Origin: Betaproteobacteria bacterium
GTDB lineage: Bacteria; Pseudomonadota; Gammaproteobacteria; Burkholderiales; SG8-39
Direction of reading: 5' to 3'
DNA: 64,000 nt
Assembly (NCBI GenBank): GCA_947476535.1
Contig: CANJRC010000004.1
Coordinates: 1-64,000 of the forward strand
A program made the position numbers and the translations under genes. Within the stretch, counting starts at the first letter, position 1; each line of letters starts with the position of its first letter. Shown here piece by piece: positions 8,379 through 17,035 of this stretch. The notes under the pieces are model-generated. The model did not search any database, was not told where the DNA came from, and saw only the letters and a program-made list of their open reading frames with translations.

Positions 8379-9482
8379 CTACAGCTTGTAGAAGTCGATT
8401 GCGCCCTGCGCGAGCACCGGATGGTGCAACGTTGCAGGCAGCTTGCTCTTGATCATCTGCGGGGCGCCAAGAAAGCCGTCATAGTGCGGGTAATCGGTGG
8501 CCCACAGGAGCTTGTTTTCGCCAAGCTGCCGCGCCGATGACTCGATGGTGTTCTCCACCGGCTCGAACGATATCCAGCATTGCCGCCTGAAGTAGTCGCT
8601 GGGGCGCATGGTGAGCTTGTTCTCGCTGAGGGTTTCGCTCTTGGAGTCGAAGTGGCGGTCCATGCGGTCAAGCCAGGGCGCCATCCAGCCACCGCCGCAC
8701 TCGAGGAACGCAAAGCGCACCGTCGGATGGCGCTCGCACACGCCGCCCCAGATGATGTTCAGCGCCGCGGCCATCATTTCCATGGTGTGGGACATGATGT
8801 GCTTTGAGGCGTAATCGAAGGAGCGGTCGACGCCTACCGCCTGCATGCCGCCCGTGCCCTCGTGAAACCCGATGGCCATGTCCAGCGCTGCCGCTTCACG
8901 CCAGACCGGCTCGTAAGCATGATCGGCAAGCAGCCGCCCGTTATACGGGTTGGGGCGCAGGAACCCCGTGCGCACGCCCAGCGTGTGGCGCGCAAATCGC
9001 ATCTCCGCCACGGCCGCTTCCGGCGATTGCATCGGCAGCATTGCCGCCGGGATCAGCCGCTCGGGATAGGGCTTGCAATAATCGACGATCCAGCGGTTGT
9101 AGGCGCGGCACACGGCTGCGGAAAAATCCGGGTCCTCGATCACTCCCGAGAACAGGCCCATGCTGGGGTACAGCACCGCCGCATCGATGCCCTCGAGGTC
9201 AAGGTCCTTGATGCGCTCATGCGGGTCGAACCCGCCGCGACGGCCATCGGCATAGGCCATCTTCTTGATCTCTTCGCGTGTCTTGCCGATGGCGCCGGCT
9301 CGCACCGACCCGTCCGGACTGCCCACCATCTTGCCATCGACGGAAAAGCGCTCCCGGCCATCCTTGTCGCGCATTACGCGCGGCGCCCGGTCGCGGAACT
9401 TCGGGTCGATGTAGCGCTCCCACAAATCCAGCGGTTCACAGACGTGTCCATCCGCATCGACGACGTTCAAGACCCTACCCAT
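8379..9482 (-). CDS. Amidohydrolase family 2
   Basis: The product has 367 residues, starting MGRVLNVVDADGHVCEP. The DADGH block replaces DADAH of the relative at 3854 and holds the metal-binding histidine. LEGIDAAVLYPSMGLF in the middle and WATDYPHYDG near residue 330 are family signatures. It ends with an abrupt FYKL. It is transcribed toward the SDR at 7499 (convergent, 55 bases between stops) and follows the cupin gene 150 bases upstream, possibly as one operon. It is metal-dependent and cytoplasmic by absence of a signal peptide. Decarboxylase, hydrolase or hydratase activity is possible. Confidence 0.88.
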   Translation of the reverse strand: MGRVLNVVDADGHVCEPLDLWERYIDPKFRDRAPRVMRDKDGRERFSVDGKMVGSPDGSVRAGAIGKTREEIKKMAYADGRRGGFDPHERIKDLDLEGIDAAVLYPSMGLFSGVIEDPDFSAAVCRAYNRWIVDYCKPYPERLIPAAMLPMQSPEAAVAEMRFARHTLGVRTGFLRPNPYNGRLLADHAYEPVWREAAALDMAIGFHEGTGGMQAVGVDRSFDYASKHIMSHTMEMMAAALNIIWGGVCERHPTVRFAFLECGGGWMAPWLDRMDRHFDSKSETLSENKLTMRPSDYFRRQCWISFEPVENTIESSARQLGENKLLWATDYPHYDGFLGAPQMIKSKLPATLHHPVLAQGAIDFYKL

Positions 9483-9632
9483 GTTTGCCCCTGATCTGGT
9501 TTTTACGGTTGAATGACCCTGCCCTCATAGAATTTCCATCGCTCAGTGGGGCGCCGAGATTGTAAAACCGCAGGCGATAGGCTGCACGGTGGCATCGCCA
9601 ACACGCATCGGGAGTGGACAATATCATTTCAC

Positions 9633-10469
9633 TCATACGATCTGCGGTAGCGTGATCATTAGCGCTTCCCAGCCGGGTTCCAGCGCCAGCGTCAAGGCTT
9701 CACCGCGATCGCTGTAGAGCGACGTGTGCGCGCCGCATTGCCGGCCCGAAATGCTGAAGTTTCCCTTCATCGTGAAGAAAAGGTTGCGCTCGCTGGCCGC
9801 GACTGGAAGCATCGCCGCCTGGGTCGCGCGATACATCACGGCCTGCACCTTGCGCTCGGTGAACATGGCGAGGAATTTTTCTTCCAATCCGGGCGTATCC
9901 GACTCGACCCAATGGAAGGCATCGGTTTCGAGCTTCACGGGTTCGGGGATGCGCGGCTTGATGTACTGGATCTTCCGCTGGAACACCTCTTCCCAGATGG
10001 CCTCGGCACCATCCTGATTGTGTTTCTTGCCGCTGGCGTCGGTCCACGTGTAGATGCCGCCCTTCAGCTCGCCCTTTTTCAGCAACGCCTCGCGCGCGAC
10101 GAAGAGCTGCTCCTGGCTGAGGTAGCCCTGGCCTGATGCGCCGCCATACTGCAGCAATAGCACCTCGGAAGTTGCGGGCGTCTCTTGCGGGCCGTAGTAG
10201 GCGCCTTCCGGGAAGTACACCAGGGACCCCGTCGATATCGACTTGCCGGGGTCGTACGTCATGGTGCTGTTGAGGCCGAAGCGCATCTGCTCCCAGTTGT
10301 GGCGGTGGCGAGGCGTGCCGTAGCCGGCAATGTGACGGTAGAGGTTGAGCTCGAAATTGTCCGGAGCGCCCTCCTGCCCCTTGGCGAGGTGCTTGCGCTG
10401 GATGCGGCCTTCGCGCTGGGTGGGTTTCTCTTCCCAGGCGTGTTTTGCGGACTCGGTGATCAGGGGCAT
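9633..10469 (-). CDS. Cupin-like protein of unknown function
   Basis: The product has 278 residues without signal peptide or membrane span. The first cupin motif is visible as G-TPRHRHNWEQMRFGL, where two His and a Glu form a probable metal site near residues 53-60, followed by PEGAYYGPQ. A second, weaker cupin half begins around residue 185. The start ATG at 10469 has GGAGA about 8 bases upstream. It lies between a Bug receptor (divergent) and the amidohydrolase at 8379 (same strand). Two-domain cupins in such loci are often dioxygenases or isomerases. I cannot assign one here. Confidence 0.65.
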   Translation of the reverse strand: MPLITESAKHAWEEKPTQREGRIQRKHLAKGQEGAPDNFELNLYRHIAGYGTPRHRHNWEQMRFGLNSTMTYDPGKSISTGSLVYFPEGAYYGPQETPATSEVLLLQYGGASGQGYLSQEQLFVAREALLKKGELKGGIYTWTDASGKKHNQDGAEAIWEEVFQRKIQYIKPRIPEPVKLETDAFHWVESDTPGLEEKFLAMFTERKVQAVMYRATQAAMLPVAASERNLFFTMKGNFSISGRQCGAHTSLYSDRGEALTLALEPGWEALMITLPQIV

Positions 10470-10584
10470 GCGGAATCTCCTCTTGCGTCAAATGCGACGG
10501 GCTAGTTAGTATCCCCAGTGTACTGGCAGGCCAAGTGCTGCCACAAGGTTTTCGAAGCACAGCATGAAAAGAGGAGGAATACGC

Positions 10585-11553
10585 TTGTCCCCAATGAGCA
10601 CCTTGCATGCGATCACCGTGGCCATCTTGTGCAGCGCTGTCGCGCAGGCGCATGCGCAGGCACCGGACTACCCGAACCGTCCCATTCGCATCATCGTTCC
10701 GTCCACGCCGGGCGGCTCGATTGACCTGTCCGCGCGAATCATCGGGAAGAAACTCGAAGAGCGATTCAGGAATCCGGTGGTCATCGAGAATCGTCCGGGT
10801 GGCAACACCATGGTGGGCTCGCTCCTCGTGGCCAACGCCACTGCAGATGGTTATACCCTGCTCGTGAATGCGCCTTCGTTCATCAGCAGTGCGCTCTACA
10901 AGGACCCGCCCTTCGATGTGCTGAAGGCCTTCGCGCCCGTGGGCCCGGTGTATGCAGGGCGGCCGCTGGTGTTCGTGATCAGCAGCGCGCTACCGGTGAA
11001 GTCGGTGCCCGAGTTCATCGCCTACGCCAAGGCCAATCCCGGCAAGCTGAACTACAGCACCGCGCAGGGCACCACCACGCTGTTGATGGAGGCCTTCAAG
11101 AACCTTGCCGGCATCGAGATCGCGCGCATCGAATACAAGGGCTCGTCACAGTCCATCTCGGCCCTGATGGCCAACGAAGTGCAGGCGAGCTTCAGCAACC
11201 CCACTACCGCGATCCAGCAGGCACATGCCGGGCGCGTGCGCATCATCGGCGTGGCGGGGGATAAGCGAATGGTCGACCTGCCTGATGTGCCCATCATGCA
11301 GGAAGTGGGTTTTCCAAAGCTGAAGGCCTCCATCCTGATGGCGGCGCTTGCGCCCACGGGCGTGTCACCAACGGTGACGGCTAAGCTCTATCCTGCGATC
11401 AAGGACGCCGTGGGCAGCCCGGAAATGGAAAAGGCCTTCGGCGATGCCGCGACGCCGCTATTAGTGGACAGCCCGGAGCTCAACCGGATGATTCGCGAGG
11501 AGATCGCGCTGTACCTTGATGTGGGGAAGATTGCGAATTACAAGCCGCAGTGA
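10585..11553 (+). CDS. Bug/TctC-type periplasmic substrate-binding receptor
   Basis: The product has about 322 residues. GAGGAGG at 10571-10577 sits 7 bases before an in-frame TTG at 10585, so I favour that start; ATG codons at 10564 and 10594 are alternatives. A signal peptide ends near AQAHAQAPDYP. Family blocks follow: VPSTPGGSIDLSARI, VIENRPGGNTMVG, DGYTLL, and AKANPGKLNY. These receptors bind carboxylates or aromatic acids for tripartite tricarboxylate transporters. No TctA or TctB gene is present in the window. It is transcribed toward the selenoprotein gene, with 61 bases between the stops. Confidence 0.9.
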   Translation: MSPMSTLHAITVAILCSAVAQAHAQAPDYPNRPIRIIVPSTPGGSIDLSARIIGKKLEERFRNPVVIENRPGGNTMVGSLLVANATADGYTLLVNAPSFISSALYKDPPFDVLKAFAPVGPVYAGRPLVFVISSALPVKSVPEFIAYAKANPGKLNYSTAQGTTTLLMEAFKNLAGIEIARIEYKGSSQSISALMANEVQASFSNPTTAIQQAHAGRVRIIGVAGDKRMVDLPDVPIMQEVGFPKLKASILMAALAPTGVSPTVTAKLYPAIKDAVGSPEMEKAFGDAATPLLVDSPELNRMIREEIALYLDVGKIANYKPQ

Positions 11554-11614
11554 TCGATGGCGATTGAGCATTCATTTGCGGGACTAGATTCGTGTGTCGT
11601 TTTATTTATATCTT

Positions 11615-13384
11615 TCACGCAAATATCCCTGATCTTTGGATACGCTCTCTCCATCGCTCGGGCATCTCTACGCGCTTTGCCGTCGGCGGCGCATGCTCAT
11701 GGTTGTTGATGTAGATGCGTGCCTGGTTGCGCTCCGGGTCGCCCGCCAGCACGATATTGGTCCACTCGGGCTTCAAGAGCATCGGCACCATTCGCTCCGG
11801 GTCGTCGGATTCAGCATACAGGGCCGGTGCGGCGCCGCGCTTGACGATGTCGGCGAGCTTCCATTCCTGGCCCATGGCGTGTAGCGGATAGTGCTCGAGC
11901 CACCGTGCCTTGTACTTGGCGTGCTCGAAGAGGTATTGGCGCACTTCCTTTTTTCCCCAACCGTGCTTTTTGAACCCTTCGGCGATGGCCGGGCTCATCT
12001 GCACCAGCGGGTGGTAGCGCGAGAACATCATGGCCGTGTAATTGAACGGCCCCGCCGTGCCCTGCAGGTATTCCACCAGCGGACCCATCATGGTCACCGG
12101 GTCGGTGCCGCCCATGTATACGGGTGAGCTGAGCGCCACCACGCTTTGCACCATCACTACGTTGTCGTCCATGCCGAATCCGAGATCCACGCGCACCGGG
12201 TCCCAGCCCAGCGCGCGCACGGCGGCTTCGTTCTCTCCCATCGCCATGTAGAAATTCGCGCCGATGCTGCCCTTGTCGGTGCTGCCCTGCCGGAAGCCCG
12301 CCACGTTGCGGATGTAGAGGCGCAGAAAGCGCCCGATCGCCGCATTGGCGCGCCGGCCGATGCGCATGTTGCCGGTGCCGGTGTTGAAGCCCAGCGCTTC
12401 CACGATCTCGCCGCTCACCACCGCCAGCGGCTCCCAGCCCGGCGTGCAGCCGGCGTCCTCCAGCTTGAAGGCCGGGTCGGCGATGGCCTCCACCATGGCC
12501 AATAGCACCGGCATGTATTCGGGGCGGCAGCCGGCCATGACGCCGTTCACGGCTACTGACCACACCGTGGCTTCGCGGAACTCCGGCGGCAGGATGCCGA
12601 TGACCTCGGCGGGATCGCGATTCGTCCAGGTGAGGAACTCGGCCACCGCGTCCAGCGTGGGCGGCACGAAGGGTAGGCCGTCCGACCATTCGCGTGCCTC
12701 GAAGTAGTCCTGCACCGCATTGAGCGTGCCGCTGAAGACGGTATCGCGCGTGTCGGGCTCGCCCGTTGGTGGCGATGCGGATGGCGATGCGGATTGCGTT
12801 GGTGCGGTGGCACCGGCATCCGATGTGAGAACGTCCACCACGCCGGGCAGCACCTTGTTCCACACCTTGTCGGCCAGTTCGTCCGATGAATCGAGCGGGA
12901 TGTTGCCGGGGTAGGGCACGATGCCCATGTCGGGTGCGCCCATGGCGCGCGCTGTGGCCTTGGCCTGGCTCATGAAGCCGCTGGCGATCACCGCCACGCC
13001 AGGCACGCCGGACTCTTCGGCGATTTTCGTGGCCCGCAACACGGCGGGCGTGCAGCTTCCTCAGGCGCCGACGCCGACGATGACGGCATCCAGCCGGGCC
13101 TCCTTCAGCCGCTGGGGCAGCGCGGCGAGCACTTCGCGCTCATCATGCCCGTGCACATTGCCGAAGTGCTCGTAGGACACGAAGGTGGAGCCCGGGTACT
13201 TCTCGGCGAGTCCTGCTTGTAGCAAGGGGAACATGTCATTGCCACGGAACATGTAGTCCCAGATGAAGCCGATGCGCTTGGCTGCATGGTCAGTCTCTCC
13301 GCTGCCGAAGCGCCGGTTCATGGCCATGTCCTTCACTGCGCGCCTCGCCAGCGGCCACAGTACGTCGTACTTCGGTTCACTCAT
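11615..13384 (-). CDS. UGSC-type selenoprotein fused to a second conserved domain
   Basis: Reading through one TGA at 13061-13063 joins two open stretches in the same frame into a 589-residue protein. The TGA is residue 108 and is followed by Gly-Ser-Cys, giving U-G-S-C. This redox-type motif is conserved in a family that, as I recall, NCBI names UGSC family (seleno)protein, in which Sec can be replaced by Cys. Residues 1-187 form that domain: strands before and after are VIVGVGA and GVPGVAVIASGF. Residues 188-213 are a Ser/Pro/Ala linker. Residues 214-589 match the stand-alone protein at 5180-6271, with WSDGLP at 233-238 and VMAGCRP with Cys286. Similarity continuing on both sides of the TGA argues against a nonsense mutation. 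The start ATG has AAGGGA upstream. Function is unknown. selA, selB, selC and selD are not in the window. Confidence 0.85.
13032..13049 (-). promoter_or_regulatory. Candidate bacterial SECIS hairpin
   Basis: On the coding strand GCCCGC and GCGGGC form six GC pairs around the loop CGUGUU. Seventeen bases separate the TGA from the first loop base, inside the range known for bacterial SECIS elements, and the loop carries a GU step of the kind SelB recognises in other bacteria. The stem does not extend cleanly further outward. Confidence 0.6.
13061..13063 (-). other. In-frame TGA predicted to encode selenocysteine
   Basis: This is the only stop codon in an otherwise open 590-codon frame. It is followed directly by GGA AGC TGC (Gly-Ser-Cys), so the product carries a U-x-x-C pair three residues apart. 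Confidence 0.85.
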
Positions 13385-13483
13385 GTTTTGTCCCTTGCGC
13401 GTGTCGGTTGCCGCGCAAAGACTACCAGCACTGCGCCCGGCCCGTCATAATGGCGTGGACATCACATCTTGGAGGAGGACGCT

Positions 13484-14401
13484 GTGCCCATCGAACCCGT
13501 ATCGCCCGAGTGTTCCCGCTTTGTCTCGCTCGACGAAGAAGTGCAATGGCTTGCCGACGGCGTCGGCGGCAAGAGCACCATCGCCGCTATTCCCTGGTGG
13601 CCTTCGGAAGGCCCGGTGTGGATCCAGGAAAGCGGTTACCTGTGTTTTTCGGACATTGGCAAGAGCCAGCGCATGAAGTGGGCGCCGGGCGAGGGCCTGT
13701 CGGTGCTGGCCACCAACACCAACCAGGCCAATGGCATGACGCGCGACCTCGAAGGCCGGTTGGTCATCTGCGAGCACCAGACGCAGCGCGTGGTGAGGAT
13801 CGAGCGCGACGGCAGTACCACCATCGTCGCCGATCGCTTCGAGGGCAAGCACTTCAACCGTCCCAATGACGTGGTGGTGAAGTCCGATGGCAGCATCTGG
13901 TTCACCGACCCGCTCATCCCGCCGTTCTATCCGGTGGAGATGGAATGGGCGGGCGTGTACCGCGTGTCGCCCGACCTGAAGACGGTGACGCTTGCCACCA
14001 AGGCAGTGCACGGCCCGAACGGGCTGTGTTTTTCACCCAGCGAGCAGATCCTGTACGTGAACGACTCGCGCCTGCAGCACATCCACGCCTTCGACGTGCA
14101 CGCCGATGGCAGCATCACGGGCGGACGCATCATCTGCCACCTCAAGGACGAGCGCCTCGGGAAACCGGACGGGATGAAATGTGACCTGGATGGCAACATT
14201 TACTGCACCGGTCCAGGAGGAGTATGGATTCTATCGCCAAATGGTCAGCATATAGGCACCATTTCCCTGGGCGGCGGCCGGCACGCCACCAACATCGGCT
14301 GGGGCGGCGGCGACTGGAAGACGCTGTTCATCACCTGCTACCACGAGATCGCCTGCATCCGCATGAAGATCCCGGGGGTGCCGGTGCCGCGACGAATCTA
14401 G
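13484..14401 (+). CDS. SMP-30/gluconolactonase family protein
   Basis: The product has 305 residues. GTG at 13484 is preferred because GGAGGAGG lies 5 bases upstream; a TTG at 13469 precedes that site. The beta-propeller metal ligands of SMP-30 lactonases are visible: Glu in SEGPVW, Asn in NRPNDVV, Asn in HGPNGLCF and Asp in YVNDSRL. The C-terminus ends PGVPVPRRI. These enzymes hydrolyse lactones of sugars or of ring-cleavage products. It is divergent from the selenoprotein gene with 99 bases between starts, so the two could share regulation. No signal peptide, so probably cytoplasmic. Confidence 0.85.
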   Translation: MPIEPVSPECSRFVSLDEEVQWLADGVGGKSTIAAIPWWPSEGPVWIQESGYLCFSDIGKSQRMKWAPGEGLSVLATNTNQANGMTRDLEGRLVICEHQTQRVVRIERDGSTTIVADRFEGKHFNRPNDVVVKSDGSIWFTDPLIPPFYPVEMEWAGVYRVSPDLKTVTLATKAVHGPNGLCFSPSEQILYVNDSRLQHIHAFDVHADGSITGGRIICHLKDERLGKPDGMKCDLDGNIYCTGPGGVWILSPNGQHIGTISLGGGRHATNIGWGGGDWKTLFITCYHEIACIRMKIPGVPVPRRI

Positions 14402-14443
14402 GAGCGACCCGAGGTCTCGCTGTCTGGCTGCCTTGCCGGAAAT

Positions 14444-16141
14444 CTACTTGGCAAGCGAGCCCCGCAGCAGCTTTCCCGGCAGGGCGCCGGTATGTTCCCC
14501 GTTCAAGAGCAGCACTTGCCCGGAGACGATGGTCGCGAGTATCCCCTGGCACTTCTGGGTCAGGCGAAGGCCGTTGCCCGGAAGGTCTCTCCTGACTTCC
14601 GGAAGCGAGGGCAGAATGCGTGCCGGGTCGAAGACGTTCAGGTCGGCGACCATGCCCACCCGAACCAGGCCGCGATCGTGGAACCCCCAGGCGCGGGCGG
14701 GGGCCAGCGTGATCATCCGAACGCCTTCCTCGAGGCTGAACAAGCCGCGTTCGCGCACCCAGTAGGCCAGCAGCGTCGTGGGGATGGAGGAATCCATGAT
14801 CTGGCTGACATGCGCGCCGGAGTCGGAGAAGGTCACCACCGTCTGCGGATGGCGCAGGATGGTCTCCACGTGCGCCATGTCGAGGTTGGAGACCGGTTGC
14901 TGGAAGAACTGGTTGAAATCCGTTTCCAAGGCGAGTTCGATCATTACCTCGACCGGATCCAGGCCGCGCGAGGCGGCAATGCTGGCGACCGTGGGGTTCC
15001 GGTCCGGTAGCGCAGTGCGGATGGCGTAGAGCCGCTCGTAATCCGGCGGGCGCGATTCGGCGCCGTAGCCTTTCGGGTAGGGGCCATGTCGGGCCGCTTG
15101 CACAAGTCGCGCGCGCAGGTCGCGATCGGCCAGCACCTTGCGTTGTTCGTCCAGCGGCAGCGCGCGCACCGGCTTCCATTCGTCCAGCATGTCGAAGGGC
15201 AGCCGGGTGCGGAACGACAGCAGGATGGATATGTCGCGGGCATGCGACTGGCCGAACATGCGCCCCCCCGCGGCCGCGGTGGCATCCAGCAGGTCCAGGC
15301 GCAATTTCCAGCCGCCTGGATTCTCGGGTGCGCTGATCAAGCCGAAGGTGACCGGGATGCCGCTGTCGACGGCAAGCGTCTTCAGGCGGTCGAGATTGCG
15401 CAGCTGATGCTCGGGTTCGTAGCCGCGGAAGTCTTCGGCCAACTCGAACAGTCCGCCACCCATGCGTCCCATGGTGCCAACCAATCGTTCGACTTCCGAC
15501 CACTCGGCGATGCGCGAGGCCACCGGCCGGTTGTCCATCATGAGGTGATGGCCGCGCGACGTGGAGAAGCCGATGGCGCCTGCCTTCAGAGCATCGGACA
15601 GCTCCGATTGCATGAGCGCAAGGTCATCCTCGGTTGCGGCCTGGTCGAAGGCACGCTCGCCCATGGCCCACGTGCGCAGGGCGGAGTGGCCGATATTCGC
15701 CGCGTAATTGATGCCGCGCGGCAGGCGGTCGAGCGCCTCTAGGTAGGAACGGAACCGGTCCCAGGTCCAGTCGATGCCCGCATCGATGGTCGCGGCCTTG
15801 ATGTCTTCAGCGCGCTCGAGGCTGCTGATGACGAACTGGCGCTGGTCCCGCCTTGCCGGTGCCAGCGTGAAGCCGCAGTTCCCCATGACCACCGAGGTGA
15901 CGCCATGCCAACAGCTGCTGGTGCCCAGCGGGTCCCAAAACACCTGGGCGTCCATGTGCGTGTGGCCATCGATGAAACCGGGGCTGACGACCTGCCCACC
16001 GGCATCAAACTCGCGATGCCCCCGTTCGTTGATGCGCCCGATCTTCGCGATGCGTTCACCGGCAATGGCGACATCGGCGCGATAGCGCGGCAGGCCAGTG
16101 CCATCGACGACGGTGCCGTTGCGGATGATCAGGTCGAACAA
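14444..16141 (-). CDS. N-acyl-D-amino-acid deacylase family amidohydrolase
   Basis: The product has 565 residues, the usual size of D-aminoacylases and related urease-superfamily enzymes. The N-terminus MFDLIIRNGTVVDGTG is the small beta-sandwich. PGFIDGHTHMDAQ near residue 57 holds the HxH zinc pair, and MGNCGFTLAP near residue 87 holds the Cys that bridges metal in D-aminoacylases. FSDSGAHVSQ near residue 445 gives the Asp of the active site. It is the last gene of a minus-strand operon after a TauD dioxygenase and an SDR, 41 bases downstream of the SDR. The true substrate may be an N-acyl compound or another amide or lactam. Confidence 0.85.
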   Translation of the reverse strand: MFDLIIRNGTVVDGTGLPRYRADVAIAGERIAKIGRINERGHREFDAGGQVVSPGFIDGHTHMDAQVFWDPLGTSSCWHGVTSVVMGNCGFTLAPARRDQRQFVISSLERAEDIKAATIDAGIDWTWDRFRSYLEALDRLPRGINYAANIGHSALRTWAMGERAFDQAATEDDLALMQSELSDALKAGAIGFSTSRGHHLMMDNRPVASRIAEWSEVERLVGTMGRMGGGLFELAEDFRGYEPEHQLRNLDRLKTLAVDSGIPVTFGLISAPENPGGWKLRLDLLDATAAAGGRMFGQSHARDISILLSFRTRLPFDMLDEWKPVRALPLDEQRKVLADRDLRARLVQAARHGPYPKGYGAESRPPDYERLYAIRTALPDRNPTVASIAASRGLDPVEVMIELALETDFNQFFQQPVSNLDMAHVETILRHPQTVVTFSDSGAHVSQIMDSSIPTTLLAYWVRERGLFSLEEGVRMITLAPARAWGFHDRGLVRVGMVADLNVFDPARILPSLPEVRRDLPGNGLRLTQKCQGILATIVSGQVLLLNGEHTGALPGKLLRGSLAK

Positions 16142-16182
16142 AGGAGGCTCATGCCAATGATGGAAGAGACGTGCTCACGAAT

Positions 16183-17001
16183 CTAGCGCAGCGCCGCGCC
16201 GCCATCGATCAATATGTCGATGCCAGTGATGTAGCGCGCTTCCTCCGATGCAAGAAAACGCACCGCGTTGCCGATGTCCCAGCCCGTGCCCTCGATGCCG
16301 AGCAGTGTGCCCTTGAGCCGCCGTTCACGCTCGGCGGTCTGGCGCTTGTTACGCTCGGCATCGGTCTCGGGCGTGTTGTGCTTGTTGGCGAGGCCCATGG
16401 GCGTGGCCACCATGCCGGGGAGGATGCAGTTGGCGCGGATGCTGTCGGCACCGTGGTCGACCGCAAGGCTCCTGGTGAAGGCGATGATGGCGCCCTTTGA
16501 AGTGGCGTAGGCGTTGTTGCCGGCACTCGGGTACATGCCGCCGAAGCTGCTGATGTTGATGATGGAGCCGCCGCCGGATTTCTTCATCTCGGGGACGGCG
16601 TACTTGCACATGAGCATCATGCTCTGCACGTTGACGGTGAATACGCGCATCCATTCCTCGGGGGGGAGGTCAACCACCGAGGTGCGGATTCTCGCGCTCA
16701 CGCCGACATTGTTGACCAGGATGTCGAGCCGTCCGCCAAGGAGGTTCACCGCCTGCTTCACGGCGACGCGGCAGTCCTCCGGCTTGGTGACGTCGATGGG
16801 AGCCCCCACCGCGCCCGAGCCCTTCTCCGCGGCGATCATGTCGAGGGTTTCCTGTGCTGCCGCCGGGTTCTGGTCTACCACCAGCACCTTGGCGCCGCTT
16901 CGCGCAAGGAGGATCGCCGCTGCGCGGCCATTGCCTATGCCGGGAGCACTGGAGCCCGCGCCGGTGACGAGGGCGGTCTTGCCTTTGAGTCGATCGTCCA
17001 T
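16183..17001 (-). CDS. SDR family NAD(P)-dependent oxidoreductase
   Basis: The product has 272 residues from the ATG at 17001 (MDDRLKGKTALVTG); the frame extends upstream to 17082 but would then overlap the dioxygenase gene. The cofactor motif is TGAGSSAPGIGNG, longer than the usual TGxxxGxG. NNVG follows near residue 97, then the catalytic Ser near INISSFG and YATSK. The C-terminus IDILIDGGAAL is typical. It sits 34 bases after the TauD dioxygenase and before the D-aminoacylase, all on the minus strand. It oxidises or reduces a secondary alcohol or ketone; substrate unknown. Confidence 0.9.
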   Translation of the reverse strand: MDDRLKGKTALVTGAGSSAPGIGNGRAAAILLARSGAKVLVVDQNPAAAQETLDMIAAEKGSGAVGAPIDVTKPEDCRVAVKQAVNLLGGRLDILVNNVGVSARIRTSVVDLPPEEWMRVFTVNVQSMMLMCKYAVPEMKKSGGGSIINISSFGGMYPSAGNNAYATSKGAIIAFTRSLAVDHGADSIRANCILPGMVATPMGLANKHNTPETDAERNKRQTAERERRLKGTLLGIEGTGWDIGNAVRFLASEEARYITGIDILIDGGAALR

Positions 17002-17035
17002 GGTGGTCAACCCTATGTCGGCAACGCGTTGCTGT

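Noticed and set aside
13061-13384. Reading the two ORFs at 11615-13384 as a nonsense-mutated pseudogene
   Set aside because: The stop is TGA exactly at the family's U-G-S-C position, with a hairpin at the expected distance; decay would not produce this combination.
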